Positions 24,098-32,702 of a stretch of 34,912 nucleotides of DNA are shown piece by piece (the stretch's first letter is position 1; each line of letters begins with the position of its first letter). The DNA comes from an uncultured Bacteroidota bacterium. GTDB lineage: Bacteria; Bacteroidota; Bacteroidia; Flavobacteriales; Flavobacteriaceae. A program made the position numbers and the translations under genes. The DNA lies in the NCBI GenBank assembly GCA_902515395.1, contig CABXUL010000017.1, positions 1 to 34,912 of the forward strand, given 5' to 3'. A model generated the notes under the pieces. It was not told the origin of the DNA, did not search any database, and saw only the letters and a program-made list of their open reading frames with translations.

Positions 24098-25945
24098 TTA
24101 ATTAAGTAAAAGCTCTGATCTTCTGTTGACCAAATCATTTGGCTTATCATACCATTGAGTAGGAAAAATTTCTTTTGAAAAATTAAATTTAATATTGGGA
24201 TCGTATTCCTTGATAAGGCTAAGGGTATTAAGCATAAGATTAGCCTCAGTCTCAGAATCAGCATTTTCAAGTAAATTTTTTAAAATCTTTTTATCAAACG
24301 AAATTTTATTTAGCATTAAATACTCTGCAGAACGAATTCTAACCAAGTTTTCTTTATCAGTTTTTAGTATTGATTGAATTAGCGGAACTAGTCCTTTTGC
24401 TTTCGTTCCAAAAGAGGAGCAAACAATAAGACCCCAGTATCGTTTCCAAGGATTTTTATCTCTAAGAGCTACCTTAATTTTTGCTTCCACTTTTTCAAAT
24501 GGGGCTAAATTAAGATCCGCAATGGCTATCAATTCTTTTATTGCTGCTTTATTGTTTTGACCGAAAGTAGTTGGATTTTCTATGGCATTATTTAAAAGAT
24601 AGGGTTCAGGATAAAAACTTAAATCGGGCATTGATGAAATTCTCTCTTGGAGCTGACCTCTCATTTGTAAAAGAATTTCGTTGTGATCTTCTGATTTAGA
24701 AAGATCATTAACCTCATGTGGATCTAAATTTATATTGTATAGTGCCTCTGGGCTTTTGGGTTGAAAAAACTGACTTTGAATATCGTTTAGTTTACCATTT
24801 CTATAAAGACTTAACCACTCTTTATAGGCAAGCATTTTATAACGATAAAAGTTAAACAAAGCATCCATATTAAAAGGTTGATAATTTCTAGTATACTTAA
24901 ATTTACCAACCCTTAAAGTCCTTACCAAATCATATTTTTCATCAAATCTGTCTGCATATCCAAAGGCAGTATTTTTCTTATTGATTTGAGATTTTTGAAC
25001 CCCTTTTCCCATCACTGGGGTACCATCCATTCCCATTGGCGGTTTAATTCCGGCTAATGCAAGTACGGTGGGTGCCAAATCTACAAACTCAATAAAAGTT
25101 TCACTTCTAGAACCTCTATCATAGGGGAATAAATGTTGCCACTTTTTAGGAACATATACTACTAGAGGAATTTTTAAACCACTTTCATATGTATAACCTT
25201 TGCTTCTTGGTAATACCCCTCCATGATCTCCATAATAAAAAATTATAGTCTCTTCCATAAGCCCTTGTTCATTAAGTTCCCTCAAAAAGTCTCCTATTTG
25301 TTGATCTGCAAGCTTATGTCTATTGTGAAAGTGATAGTAAGAAAATCTAAAGATTTTAGTATCGGGATGATAAGGAAAAACTTTGATGTGCTCCAAATCT
25401 CTGTCAGGGGTTTTGTCAATTGTTTCTTGACTAAAATGGAGATTTCCCTCATGGGTTACAGTATGGTTTTGCACATGAAAAAAGGGTTGTCCTGGTTTTC
25501 TGTTTTTATAAGTAGCTTTAGTAGAAGATTCATCCCACACCTCTTCAGGTAAAATAAAATTATAATCCTGTTTAGAATTGTTAGTCGTATAGTACCCTGC
25601 TTTTTTCAAATAATAAGGCATTGGCATAAGATCATTTGGAAGGGGTACGTGTTTGGCTCGACGGTGGAATTGAGTAAAGATTCTAGGTGCATAACAGCCT
25701 GTTATAAGAGTGCTCCTGGCCACAGAACATACTGGTGCATTAGAAAAAGCATTATCAAAAACAATCCCCCCATTTGCTAGCCTCTCAATTGCTGGCATTG
25801 GTGCACCATTTTCATTGTACAATCTCATATGATGGGATGAGTTGTCCTCAGTTGTTAGCCAAATAATATTAGGCCGATCAACTTCTAAAGAATTACATGA
25901 TGGATATAGAAGTATAATAGCACCCAATAAAAAAAATATTCGCAT
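24098..25945 (-). CDS. Sulfatase lipoprotein (SGSH-like) with C-terminal helical repeats
   Basis: A 615-residue S1-type sulfatase of the N-sulfoglucosamine-sulfohydrolase-like branch, hydrolysing sulfate esters or sulfamates on glycans. Lipobox YPSC (Cys17) implies membrane anchoring. The catalytic motif is PVCSVARSTL (C73-R77), formylglycine after maturation; the third position is Val, not the Pro/Ala of C-x-P/A-x-R. Metal residues lie in TTEDNSSHH and YYGDHGGVLPRSKG. After about residue 470 a HEAT-like helical region is appended (RIRSAEYLMLN). It lies eight bases after the NIPSNAP gene on the same strand. The substrate cannot be deduced. Confidence 0.92.
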   Translation of the reverse strand: MRIFFLLGAIILLYPSCNSLEVDRPNIIWLTTEDNSSHHMRLYNENGAPMPAIERLANGGIVFDNAFSNAPVCSVARSTLITGCYAPRIFTQFHRRAKHVPLPNDLMPMPYYLKKAGYYTTNNSKQDYNFILPEEVWDESSTKATYKNRKPGQPFFHVQNHTVTHEGNLHFSQETIDKTPDRDLEHIKVFPYHPDTKIFRFSYYHFHNRHKLADQQIGDFLRELNEQGLMEETIIFYYGDHGGVLPRSKGYTYESGLKIPLVVYVPKKWQHLFPYDRGSRSETFIEFVDLAPTVLALAGIKPPMGMDGTPVMGKGVQKSQINKKNTAFGYADRFDEKYDLVRTLRVGKFKYTRNYQPFNMDALFNFYRYKMLAYKEWLSLYRNGKLNDIQSQFFQPKSPEALYNINLDPHEVNDLSKSEDHNEILLQMRGQLQERISSMPDLSFYPEPYLLNNAIENPTTFGQNNKAAIKELIAIADLNLAPFEKVEAKIKVALRDKNPWKRYWGLIVCSSFGTKAKGLVPLIQSILKTDKENLVRIRSAEYLMLNKISFDKKILKNLLENADSETEANLMLNTLSLIKEYDPNIKFNFSKEIFPTQWYDKPNDLVNRRSELLLN

Positions 25946-25953
25946 AATGAAAA

Positions 25954-26691
25954 TTATAATTGGGAATATGGCATTGGTAATAAGTACGCTCTAGTAATAC
26001 TGGAACAACAACTGTCCCTGTATGCCTCGTCACTTTTAAGTTTTTCCCAAGTGGGATGATGAACAAATTTTCCCCAATTTTCATTTCTCTCATCAAGATT
26101 TTCAAAAGACAGCAGGTATGTCAAACAAGGCATTCTATCCCCGGAGATTTTTTCTCCAAAAAAAACTGAACCAAAATCAAGCTCATCAAATAAAGCAATC
26201 TCCCCCTCATTAAACATATTAACTTTTCTTCTGTAAGCATCTTCCGAGTGACTTTCATAAGTCCTTAGCTCAAAAAATCTATTTTCAAAATTGGGCTTAA
26301 CTAAATTTGGCATTCCTTCAAATGCATCATAAAGTGATGTGCTATAGCGATTAAACATTGGCCTATCTTTCTTATTTAGTTTAACAGATGCATCAGCATT
26401 ATTTGGATCGCCTTTTATTGAACGACTTACAGATTGATAAACTGTAATATTTGGATAAGGAATAAGGACGTACATTTTTCTTGGAAGATCCATTGATACT
26501 TCTTTAAAAACCCCAATATTGTTTATCCCCTTTTTGTTAAGGGTAGGGATGAGATAATCCTCAAAATAAGTATTAAAATCTTTAAAGTTTGAAGATTGAT
26601 AAAGCTCATATGTTCTCAATTCGTAAAATTCTCTCTGTGCCAAAAGATTTAGGCAAAACAAAAATGCTGTTATTAAGATTAATTTTTTCAT
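25954..26691 (-). CDS. Exported NIPSNAP family protein
   Basis: A 245-residue protein with a signal peptide (1-18, ending LNLLAQ) and two ferredoxin-like NIPSNAP domains: about 20-115 starting REFYELRTYEL and about 137-243 starting RFFELRTYES, with HPTWEKLKSDEAY in the second. The molecular role of bacterial NIPSNAP proteins is unknown. Exported forms accompany carbohydrate catabolism genes in Bacteroidota and Planctomycetes by my recollection. It is eight bases upstream of the sulfatase and cotranscribed with it. Confidence 0.88.
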   Translation of the reverse strand: MKKLILITAFLFCLNLLAQREFYELRTYELYQSSNFKDFNTYFEDYLIPTLNKKGINNIGVFKEVSMDLPRKMYVLIPYPNITVYQSVSRSIKGDPNNADASVKLNKKDRPMFNRYSTSLYDAFEGMPNLVKPNFENRFFELRTYESHSEDAYRRKVNMFNEGEIALFDELDFGSVFFGEKISGDRMPCLTYLLSFENLDERNENWGKFVHHPTWEKLKSDEAYRDSCCSSITRAYLLPMPYSQL

Positions 26692-26769
26692 GTTTTAATA
26701 TGTTTTTGAGTAAATATAATTTTTTTTTAAGTAAAAAAAATTGGGAAATTAATTTGTAAAGCCAAATAA

Positions 26770-26788
26770 TAAAAAGTCATTTTTGACT
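26770..26788 (-). terminator. Weak candidate terminator after the dehydratase gene
   Basis: On the minus strand AGTCA-AAAA-TGACT (26788-26775) is followed by TTTTTATTATT. The stem is only 5 bp, so efficiency is doubtful. It would separate the dehydratase from the NIPSNAP-sulfatase pair; the gap is 132 bases. Confidence 0.35.
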
Positions 26789-26823
26789 AAAAATGATCAA
26801 GAAATAACAAAATTTGAAATTTC

Positions 26824-27063
26824 TTAATTTATCAATTTATCAATCTCATTTGCTAATTTATGATCTAATTCAGTAATTGAATTTTTATCATGGGTCCATA
26901 ATTCAAAAGAAACTTTATTATATATATTTATCATTTTAGGGTGATGATTTAATCTTTCAGAAACTTCACCAACCTGATTAATGAATTTTAATGCTTCTTT
27001 AAAATTTGAAAAATCGAAGGTTTTAATTAATTTACCGGAATTAGTAGACCATTTTTTTGACAT
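26824..27063 (-). CDS. Pterin-4a-carbinolamine dehydratase
   Basis: The 79-residue protein is a compact PCD/PhhB homologue, which dehydrates 4a-hydroxytetrahydrobiopterin during recycling of the cofactor of aromatic amino acid hydroxylases. The catalytic core E-x-x-x-H-H-P is present as SERLNHHPKM (His 41-42), with FEALKF-type first helix (FKEALKFINQ) and YNKVSFELWTHD. No hydroxylase gene is nearby. Its location between sulfatase genes is odd and probably accidental. ATG start, divergent from the second sulfatase by 40 bases. Confidence 0.88.
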   Translation of the reverse strand: MSKKWSTNSGKLIKTFDFSNFKEALKFINQVGEVSERLNHHPKMINIYNKVSFELWTHDKNSITELDHKLANEIDKLIN

Positions 27064-27103
27064 TTGGAAATATTAAAATGAACATTAAATTTAAAAAAAC
27101 GCT

Positions 27104-28711
27104 TTGAAAAATAAAATATTAAACGGATTCATTTTAGTCTTATTTCTGCTGATTTCGTGTGAGAAAAATCCTCTCCAAAAACCAAATATTATCTATATTC
27201 TAGCTGATGATTTAGGGTATGGTGACATCAAAACATTTAATGTTGATGGGAAAATTAAAACTCCTTATATAGATAAACTTGCTAAAGATGGAATCAAATT
27301 TACAGATGCACATACTTCATCTTCAGTGTGCACTCCAACTAGATACGGAATTCTAACTGGTAGATACAATTGGAGGAGTAAATTAAAAAAAAGTGTATTA
27401 AGTGGTACCTCAAATGCTTTAATTTCTAAAGATCAAACTACTGTAGCTTCTTTCCTGAAACAAAATGGTTACCTAACAGGATTTATTGGTAAATGGCATC
27501 TAGGCTGGAATTGGTCCTTTTCAGATACAATTATTCATTATGATTCTAACCCCGATCAAAGAAAAAAAACATTTTATGGCTTTGGTGAAAAAAAACACAG
27601 TTCAGCCGATAGAATTGATTTTTCAAAAAAAATAAATAACTCTCCCAATGATATAGGTTTTGACTACTCCTATGGTCACTCTGGCTCTCTAGACATGCCC
27701 CCATATGTTTATGTAGAAAATGGAATTACAACTGCAAAAATAGATAGATTTACTTTTGATCCAAAGCCTTATTCTTGGTGGAGATATGGCCCAACTGCGT
27801 CAGACTTTGAACATGAAGAGGTTACACCTAATTTTTTTGAAAAAGCTAAGTCTTTTATTAAAAACGCAGTCAAAAACAATAAATCCTTTTTTTTGTACCT
27901 TCCTATTCCATCACCTCATACTCCTATTCTTCCACTTAAAAAATGGCAAGGAAAGAGCGGTCTTAATTCATATGCAGATTTTGTAATGCAGATTGATAAT
28001 CATATTGGAGAACTAGATAACCTACTCGAAGAATTGAAAATTTCAAATAATACGATTGTAATTTTTACAAGTGATAATGGTTGCTCGCCTGAGGCTAATT
28101 TCGATTTACTTTCCGAAAAAGGACACGACCCTAGCGGTGAATTTAGAGGACATAAAGCTGATATTTTTGAGGGCGGTCACAGAGTACCTTTTATAATAAA
28201 ATGGCCAAAAAAAATTAAAGCAGGTTCTATTTCAAATAAGACAATTTGCACTACAGATTTGATTGCTACATGTGCTGAAATTTTGAAAATTAAGTTAGAT
28301 GAAGATGAAGGTGTCGATAGTTTTTCTATGATTCCACTTTTTTCAAAACAAACCCAAGATAACTTCAAAAGGTCATATACAATTCACCACTCCATAAATG
28401 GTAGCTTTGCAATCAGAAAGGGGGACTATAAGTTCATTTTTTGTCCAGACTCAGGAGGGTGGAGTCCCCCAAGACCCTGGAATAATGAAGGTGAGAATCT
28501 CCCGAAATTCCAACTTTACAATCTAAATATTGACCCTTCAGAATCGAATAACCTATTCGGTAAATTCCCAAAACTAGAAAAAGAGCTGATAACAATATTT
28601 AAAAATGCAATTACAAATGGAAGAACCACTGATGGTCCTGTTCAAGAAAATTTTCCCACAAATCGTTTAAATGAAAAATGGGAGCCTCTAGCTATATTTT
28701 CTAAAGATTGA
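27104..28711 (+). CDS. Arylsulfatase-type sulfatase lipoprotein
   Basis: A 535-residue S1 sulfatase with all canonical motifs: ILADDLGYGD (metal), SVCTPTRYGILTGRYNWR with the formylglycine Cys76 in C-T-P-T-R, GKWHLGW, and FTSDNGCSPEANFD. Lipobox LISC (Cys19) predicts membrane anchoring. Start is TTG at 27104, since the only nearby ATG (27078) is in another frame and stops at once. No maturating enzyme (FGE or anSME) lies in the window. It is of a different subfamily from the sulfatase at 24098, so two linkage specificities are likely. Convergent with the lyase gene, eight bases apart. Confidence 0.93.
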   Translation: MKNKILNGFILVLFLLISCEKNPLQKPNIIYILADDLGYGDIKTFNVDGKIKTPYIDKLAKDGIKFTDAHTSSSVCTPTRYGILTGRYNWRSKLKKSVLSGTSNALISKDQTTVASFLKQNGYLTGFIGKWHLGWNWSFSDTIIHYDSNPDQRKKTFYGFGEKKHSSADRIDFSKKINNSPNDIGFDYSYGHSGSLDMPPYVYVENGITTAKIDRFTFDPKPYSWWRYGPTASDFEHEEVTPNFFEKAKSFIKNAVKNNKSFFLYLPIPSPHTPILPLKKWQGKSGLNSYADFVMQIDNHIGELDNLLEELKISNNTIVIFTSDNGCSPEANFDLLSEKGHDPSGEFRGHKADIFEGGHRVPFIIKWPKKIKAGSISNKTICTTDLIATCAEILKIKLDEDEGVDSFSMIPLFSKQTQDNFKRSYTIHHSINGSFAIRKGDYKFIFCPDSGGWSPPRPWNNEGENLPKFQLYNLNIDPSESNNLFGKFPKLEKELITIFKNAITNGRTTDGPVQENFPTNRLNEKWEPLAIFSKD

Positions 28712-28719
28712 TTTGATCT

Positions 28720-30885
28720 TTAAAACTTAAAAGTTCCAGATCCTAATTCTACCTCAATATGGTTTTCTGATTGAGAAATTACCTTAACTGAACTATCAAA
28801 ATTTGCGCTAGATAAATTTGATCCATTCAGTTTTAATTTCGCCCCTTTTGAAATGATTACTCCTTCAGAATCCTTGACGTATATCGTAACTGGCGAGTCA
28901 GACTCAAAACCAAAACTATTTTGCTTAAAACTTGTTCCGGACTCTACAAAAAAAGAATACACATTATCCGATTTTTTTCGACACCATATAAAATCTCCCG
29001 AGGCGGAGAATGTATCAACTTCAACAGATTTTATTTTTGGGGAAATAATATAATCTGTACTCGAATTTGTAGAAAATTTTACTCCATAAAAATTTTCTGA
29101 ATGAATCTTTTCAAAATTAGGCTTTGAAACTAAATTACTGTTAGGAAATATTAAAGTAGAGATTGATTTTTTAAGTGATTCATCCTCTAGGTTATAAACA
29201 GATTCCAATCGATTATGTTCTGGATAGCCAGGGTACCTGTCTTGAACTGCGGATATTGATTTCTCAATATTTACATCATTTGGTGGAGTTAGGTAATAAA
29301 AAGTTACTTTAGTTAGAGGAATAGAAGGCTTATGATCAATTGGAGCGGTATATTCTCTTTTAACTTCAGTAATATTTATTTCTTTCTCACTTGATGGGTG
29401 AAAATATATTTTAACAATATCACTATTATTTGATGCTTCAATTTTGTCGTTGACTATAAAATAGCCTGGTGTGGAAGGAGTAGTGTGAACTAAAATTAAA
29501 TCTCTGTAATGACTTGTAAATCTTATAGCATCTCTATCATCTCCTCGAGCATAATCAATACCTTCACTGGTAAAACCATCGGTGATTCCGCCCCCAGTAA
29601 ATGCATTATGATTTTCTCCATTAATAGTTAAGGTGTTATTAAGTTGGGCTGCTCTTGTTGGTGCTCCAAGCCTCCCACCATTAACCAATAATCGATTCCC
29701 CAAGCCTGAAAGAGATAGACCATTAACCTCATTATGAGTATGCCACTCATTTTGAGAGGTAATATTATATAAAACACCTTGTAAACCATAGTTAGTATCA
29801 ACAGGATCTCTGAAAAATGCTCCCCCATTTTCATAAATTTTACTAGTGGGTAAAACTGGAGGTGGTAGCTTTTCCTTAGGTAAAATATAGGTTAAAATAT
29901 GTCCAATTGGCTGAGACCCTTCAAGAAACCATGAAGCGTACCCAGCTGCTTCATTGTCAAAGTTTACTACCCTACGATAAAGCATTGAATTTCCAACAGA
30001 TTCAGTTGGGAGCATATCACCAAAAATGGCTAATTCTTTTGCAGGGTTAATACTTGACCCAAACTGCCATCGCATAAATTTTTGTATCCTTTCATTGCTG
30101 TAATATCTTTTATCAATTCCAGTAAATTCAAGAACATCCATATAGCCTGACTTTGAGACTCTACTGTCCCCACCCCCAACCCTTGACCACGCATAGGTAT
30201 TTGTAACGGGGCTTACTCCATCGGGTGTAATTTGATTAATTAAAGCATAATAGTAAGTATCATCTTTAGATGTTCTATCTCCTTTATATATATCCCAAGT
30301 TCCATGAGTCCCATATCTTGCTGTTTTCCATGATCCAGTCCTATTTACCCTAAAGATTCTCTCAGAAATCAAATCCTCACATTTAATAATATCTTCTAGT
30401 GATAGTGTATCGTAAACAATATCTAAAGCAAGAATAGCAGAAAAAAAAGCACCAAGATTTGGAACTACTTTACCCCAGTCAGATGATTGTTGAATATCAA
30501 GGGCGGAGAACCTATTTAAAATTACATCTCTAACCTTATTGGCATAAATTTCCTTTTTTGAATCATCCAAAATGTATGCTAATGCAACAGCTCCAACATA
30601 TTTTTGAAGTGAGCCATAATGATTTGACGAAATAGAATTATTTGCTCTGGATATAGCGTCATCCTTCATTGATTTCCATGGTTCAATATCTGCTTTTTCC
30701 CTAAGCTCATTATACATATCTTTTGTTACTATCAAAAAAGGATGATTCGTCTCTTTTTCTCTTGGAATTTCGTTTTCTGAACTATTGTTAATTTGAGATT
30801 GAGATATAACATCTTTTTCCCCCGAGGAATCTTTTCCACATGTAATAATTAATAGTAAAATCAATATGGGCTTAATTATTTTCAT
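28720..30885 (-). CDS. Heparinase II/III-family polysaccharide lyase lipoprotein
   Basis: A 721-residue lipoprotein (lipobox IITC, Cys16, followed by a Ser/Asn-rich linker). Residues about 45-340 look like the helical toroid of alginate/heparinase lyases (HPFLIVTKDMYNELREKA, LAYILDDSKKE, FGDMLPTESVGN); about 340-721 is the beta-sandwich part with the Heparinase_II_III motif EWHTHNEVNGLSLSG-GNRLLVNGG around 380-405. It probably cleaves uronic-acid-containing glycans by beta-elimination; I cannot choose the PL family. I prefer the ATG at 30885 over the TTG two codons upstream because it gives a standard signal peptide MKIIKPILILLL. Downstream of the SGNH hydrolase by about 66 bases on the same strand. 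Confidence 0.85.
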   Translation of the reverse strand: MKIIKPILILLLIITCGKDSSGEKDVISQSQINNSSENEIPREKETNHPFLIVTKDMYNELREKADIEPWKSMKDDAISRANNSISSNHYGSLQKYVGAVALAYILDDSKKEIYANKVRDVILNRFSALDIQQSSDWGKVVPNLGAFFSAILALDIVYDTLSLEDIIKCEDLISERIFRVNRTGSWKTARYGTHGTWDIYKGDRTSKDDTYYYALINQITPDGVSPVTNTYAWSRVGGGDSRVSKSGYMDVLEFTGIDKRYYSNERIQKFMRWQFGSSINPAKELAIFGDMLPTESVGNSMLYRRVVNFDNEAAGYASWFLEGSQPIGHILTYILPKEKLPPPVLPTSKIYENGGAFFRDPVDTNYGLQGVLYNITSQNEWHTHNEVNGLSLSGLGNRLLVNGGRLGAPTRAAQLNNTLTINGENHNAFTGGGITDGFTSEGIDYARGDDRDAIRFTSHYRDLILVHTTPSTPGYFIVNDKIEASNNSDIVKIYFHPSSEKEINITEVKREYTAPIDHKPSIPLTKVTFYYLTPPNDVNIEKSISAVQDRYPGYPEHNRLESVYNLEDESLKKSISTLIFPNSNLVSKPNFEKIHSENFYGVKFSTNSSTDYIISPKIKSVEVDTFSASGDFIWCRKKSDNVYSFFVESGTSFKQNSFGFESDSPVTIYVKDSEGVIISKGAKLKLNGSNLSSANFDSSVKVISQSENHIEVELGSGTFKF

Positions 30886-30951
30886 AATCAATTTATTACT
30901 GACATCTAAATATAATTAATATTAAAATAAAGTTAACTGTAAAAATTATTT

Positions 30952-31674
30952 TTAGTTAGATTGAATTGAGAGGATTAAATCTTTTTCAATTTTAACCCAT
31001 AAAAGGTAGCCATTCTCTGTTAGATGTGTTCCATCTGAGGTGAGTTCTTTTTTTAAAAACCCCTTATCGTTTGAAAAAAAAGTATTTAGATCTATTACGT
31101 TAAATATTTTATTTGGAAAGTCTTGTATAATAATTTTATTAACTAAGTCTATATTGGATTTCATGAAATCTTTATTTGTAGGCAATAAAGTCTGGACGTA
31201 AATTAACGTTGAAGGAGAATTTTGTTTAATAGTTCTTGCTATTTTAAGAATGTTATTCCCTACATATTCTGGTGAGGGTATTTGCTTCTTATAATAAAGG
31301 TTAAACAGATCATTAATTCCTATTAGAATAAAAACAGCCTTTGGTTTAAAAAAAATAATTTCATCCAATCGCTCTAAAACTCCGTCGGTAACATCTCCTG
31401 ATATTCCTCGATTTCGAATATTAGGAATATTAAACCTTTCTGACCAATTTTTTCCTCCCTCAGTAATACTATTGCCTATAAAAACAATTTCACCAAAATT
31501 CAAAGGATCGTCTTTGAAAACCTCAATTCGTTCATTATAATGGTTTTTTGTCCATTTAGAATGATATGGAATTAATAAATCCTTTTGGGGAAATAATTCA
31601 TTATTATTCTGAGCTATTAATAGTTTGGATATTACAAAAAAAAAGAGAAAATAATTTTTGATGATTTTTTTAAG
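30952..31674 (-). CDS. SGNH/GDSL hydrolase with no ordinary start codon
   Basis: The core has block I IVFIGNSITEGG (GNS in place of GDS, nucleophile Ser), block II RNRGISGDV, block III LIGINDL and block V SDGTHLTENGY (Asp and His). The first usual start in frame is TTG at 31503, but the frame is open to 31674 and the extra 57 codons are clearly coding: a signal-peptide-like LKKIIKNYFLFFFVIS ending LLIAQ, then HYNERIEVFKDDPLNFGEI, which matches the segment before block I in exported Bacteroidota homologues. There is no ATG, GTG or TTG in that stretch; a TAA precedes CTT at 31672-31674. The full protein would have 240 residues, likely a periplasmic carbohydrate esterase. Confidence 0.8.
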   Translation of the reverse strand, partial: LKKIIKNYFLFFFVISKLLIAQNNNELFPQKDLLIPYHSKWTKNHYNERIEVFKDDPLNFGEIVFIGNSITEGGKNWSERFNIPNIRNRGISGDVTDGVLERLDEIIFFKPKAVFILIGINDLFNLYYKKQIPSPEYVGNNILKIARTIKQNSPSTLIYVQTLLPTNKDFMKSNIDLVNKIIIQDFPNKIFNVIDLNTFFSNDKGFLKKELTSDGTHLTENGYLLWVKIEKDLILSIQSN

Positions 31675-31718
31675 TTAATTTTTAATAAAGTAAGATCATC
31701 TCTCAATCTTTATTAGCT

Positions 31719-31734
31719 TTATTTTATAAAATAA
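31719..31734. repeat. 16-bp perfect palindrome between divergent genes
   Basis: TTATTTTATAAAATAA is its own reverse complement and lies between the SGNH hydrolase and the DoxX-like gene. It could be an operator, but the composition (only A and T) makes chance likely. Confidence 0.25.
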
Positions 31735-31769
31735 TTTTACTTTTATTAAATATAAAAATATTTTAAATC

Positions 31770-32168
31770 ATGAAAATGATAACAAAATTATTATCGCTGC
31801 TAATTTCAGTAACTGTTTTAAGTGCTTGGACGATTCGTCTTAAAATGTCTTCGATTTTTAGAGGTGGGGGAGCTGAAAACATGGTTGAGGAATTTGAACT
31901 TTATGGTCTAAACAGCTCAATAATGATTATTGTTGGTTTTGCTAAAGTAATTTTATCAATACTACTGTTGTTAGGGGCATTTAAGTTTGAATATTTACTA
32001 AAGCCCTCAGCGGGAATTATGGCTATATTTATGATCGGTGCAGTTTATTTTCATTTTAGCGCAGGTGACGGGTTAGTGCCAACTATTCCATCGGCTTCAA
32101 TGCTAATATCTTGTCTTTTAATCCTATTTTTAAAATCCAATCCAAACGTTAACTCAACTTCAGATTAA
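31770..32168 (+). CDS. DoxX-like small membrane protein
   Basis: A 132-residue protein with four predicted membrane helices (about 5-23, 50-70, 78-95, 102-122). The segment FRGGGAENMVEEFELYGL followed by MIIVGFAKVILSILLLLGAF matches DoxX-like (PF13564-type) proteins, whose function is mostly unknown; some relatives belong to thiosulfate:quinone oxidoreductase or redox complexes. It is followed after 72 bases by a second small membrane protein of similar plan. Confidence 0.72.
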   Translation: MKMITKLLSLLISVTVLSAWTIRLKMSSIFRGGGAENMVEEFELYGLNSSIMIIVGFAKVILSILLLLGAFKFEYLLKPSAGIMAIFMIGAVYFHFSAGDGLVPTIPSASMLISCLLILFLKSNPNVNSTSD

Positions 32169-32240
32169 TATCTTAAACACTTTTTAAAATTCCTCAGTGG
32201 CTTATTTTATTAAATCATTTATCAATGAGCTAAAGAGCTA

Positions 32241-32588
32241 ATGTCGCCATTCAATTTTTTGATATTATTTTCATCGGTCTCTTTCTTTTTTTATGGTTTG
32301 AGCTGTTTTTTTAATAGTTTCATGGTTGATGAGTTTGTTCGTTACGGTATTCCAAAGTTCAGAAAGCTCACAGGATGGCTCCAACTCCTAGGAAGTTTGG
32401 GAATCATTATTGGGTTTTGGATTGATTATCTTCAAATATTTAGCACCATTGGTCTCTCATTAATGATGCTCTTAGGAGTTGCTGTTCGAATCAAGATCAA
32501 GGACAATTTAACTAAAATTTTGCCAGCATTATTTTATTTTTTACTCAATGCATTTTTAAGCTCTACACTGATTTTAGAGTTATATTAA
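32241..32588 (+). CDS. Second DoxX-like small membrane protein
   Basis: A 115-residue hydrophobic protein with four likely helices; the pattern MVDEFVRYGIPKFRKLTGWLQLLGSLGIIIGF resembles the helix 1-2 region of DoxX-like proteins, as in the preceding gene, though the two are not close copies. Function unknown. ATG start at 32241. Confidence 0.62.
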   Translation: MSPFNFLILFSSVSFFFYGLSCFFNSFMVDEFVRYGIPKFRKLTGWLQLLGSLGIIIGFWIDYLQIFSTIGLSLMMLLGVAVRIKIKDNLTKILPALFYFLLNAFLSSTLILELY

Positions 32589-32648
32589 AATTTTATCTTA
32601 AATACTATATAAGTTTGAATATGCTATAAATCAGACTCTAAGCAAAAG

Positions 32649-32677
32649 TTGACAAATTCAATTAATCATTATATTTG
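32649..32677 (+). promoter_or_regulatory. Promoter of the cytochrome-like gene (TTG-N18-TATATTTG)
   Basis: TTG at 32649-32651, 18 bases, then TATATTTG at 32670-32677: exact consensus for a Bacteroidota housekeeping promoter with good spacing. Transcription would begin near 32684, 19 bases before the ATG. It shows the downstream gene starts a new transcript. Confidence 0.65.
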
Positions 32678-32702
32678 ATAATATCCAACACTTTTTATTT
32701 CA

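Noticed and set aside
25223-25552. A 109-codon plus-strand open frame inside the sulfatase at 24098-25945
   Set aside because: It is antisense to conserved sulfatase sequence including metal-binding residues; the translation has no recognisable domain.
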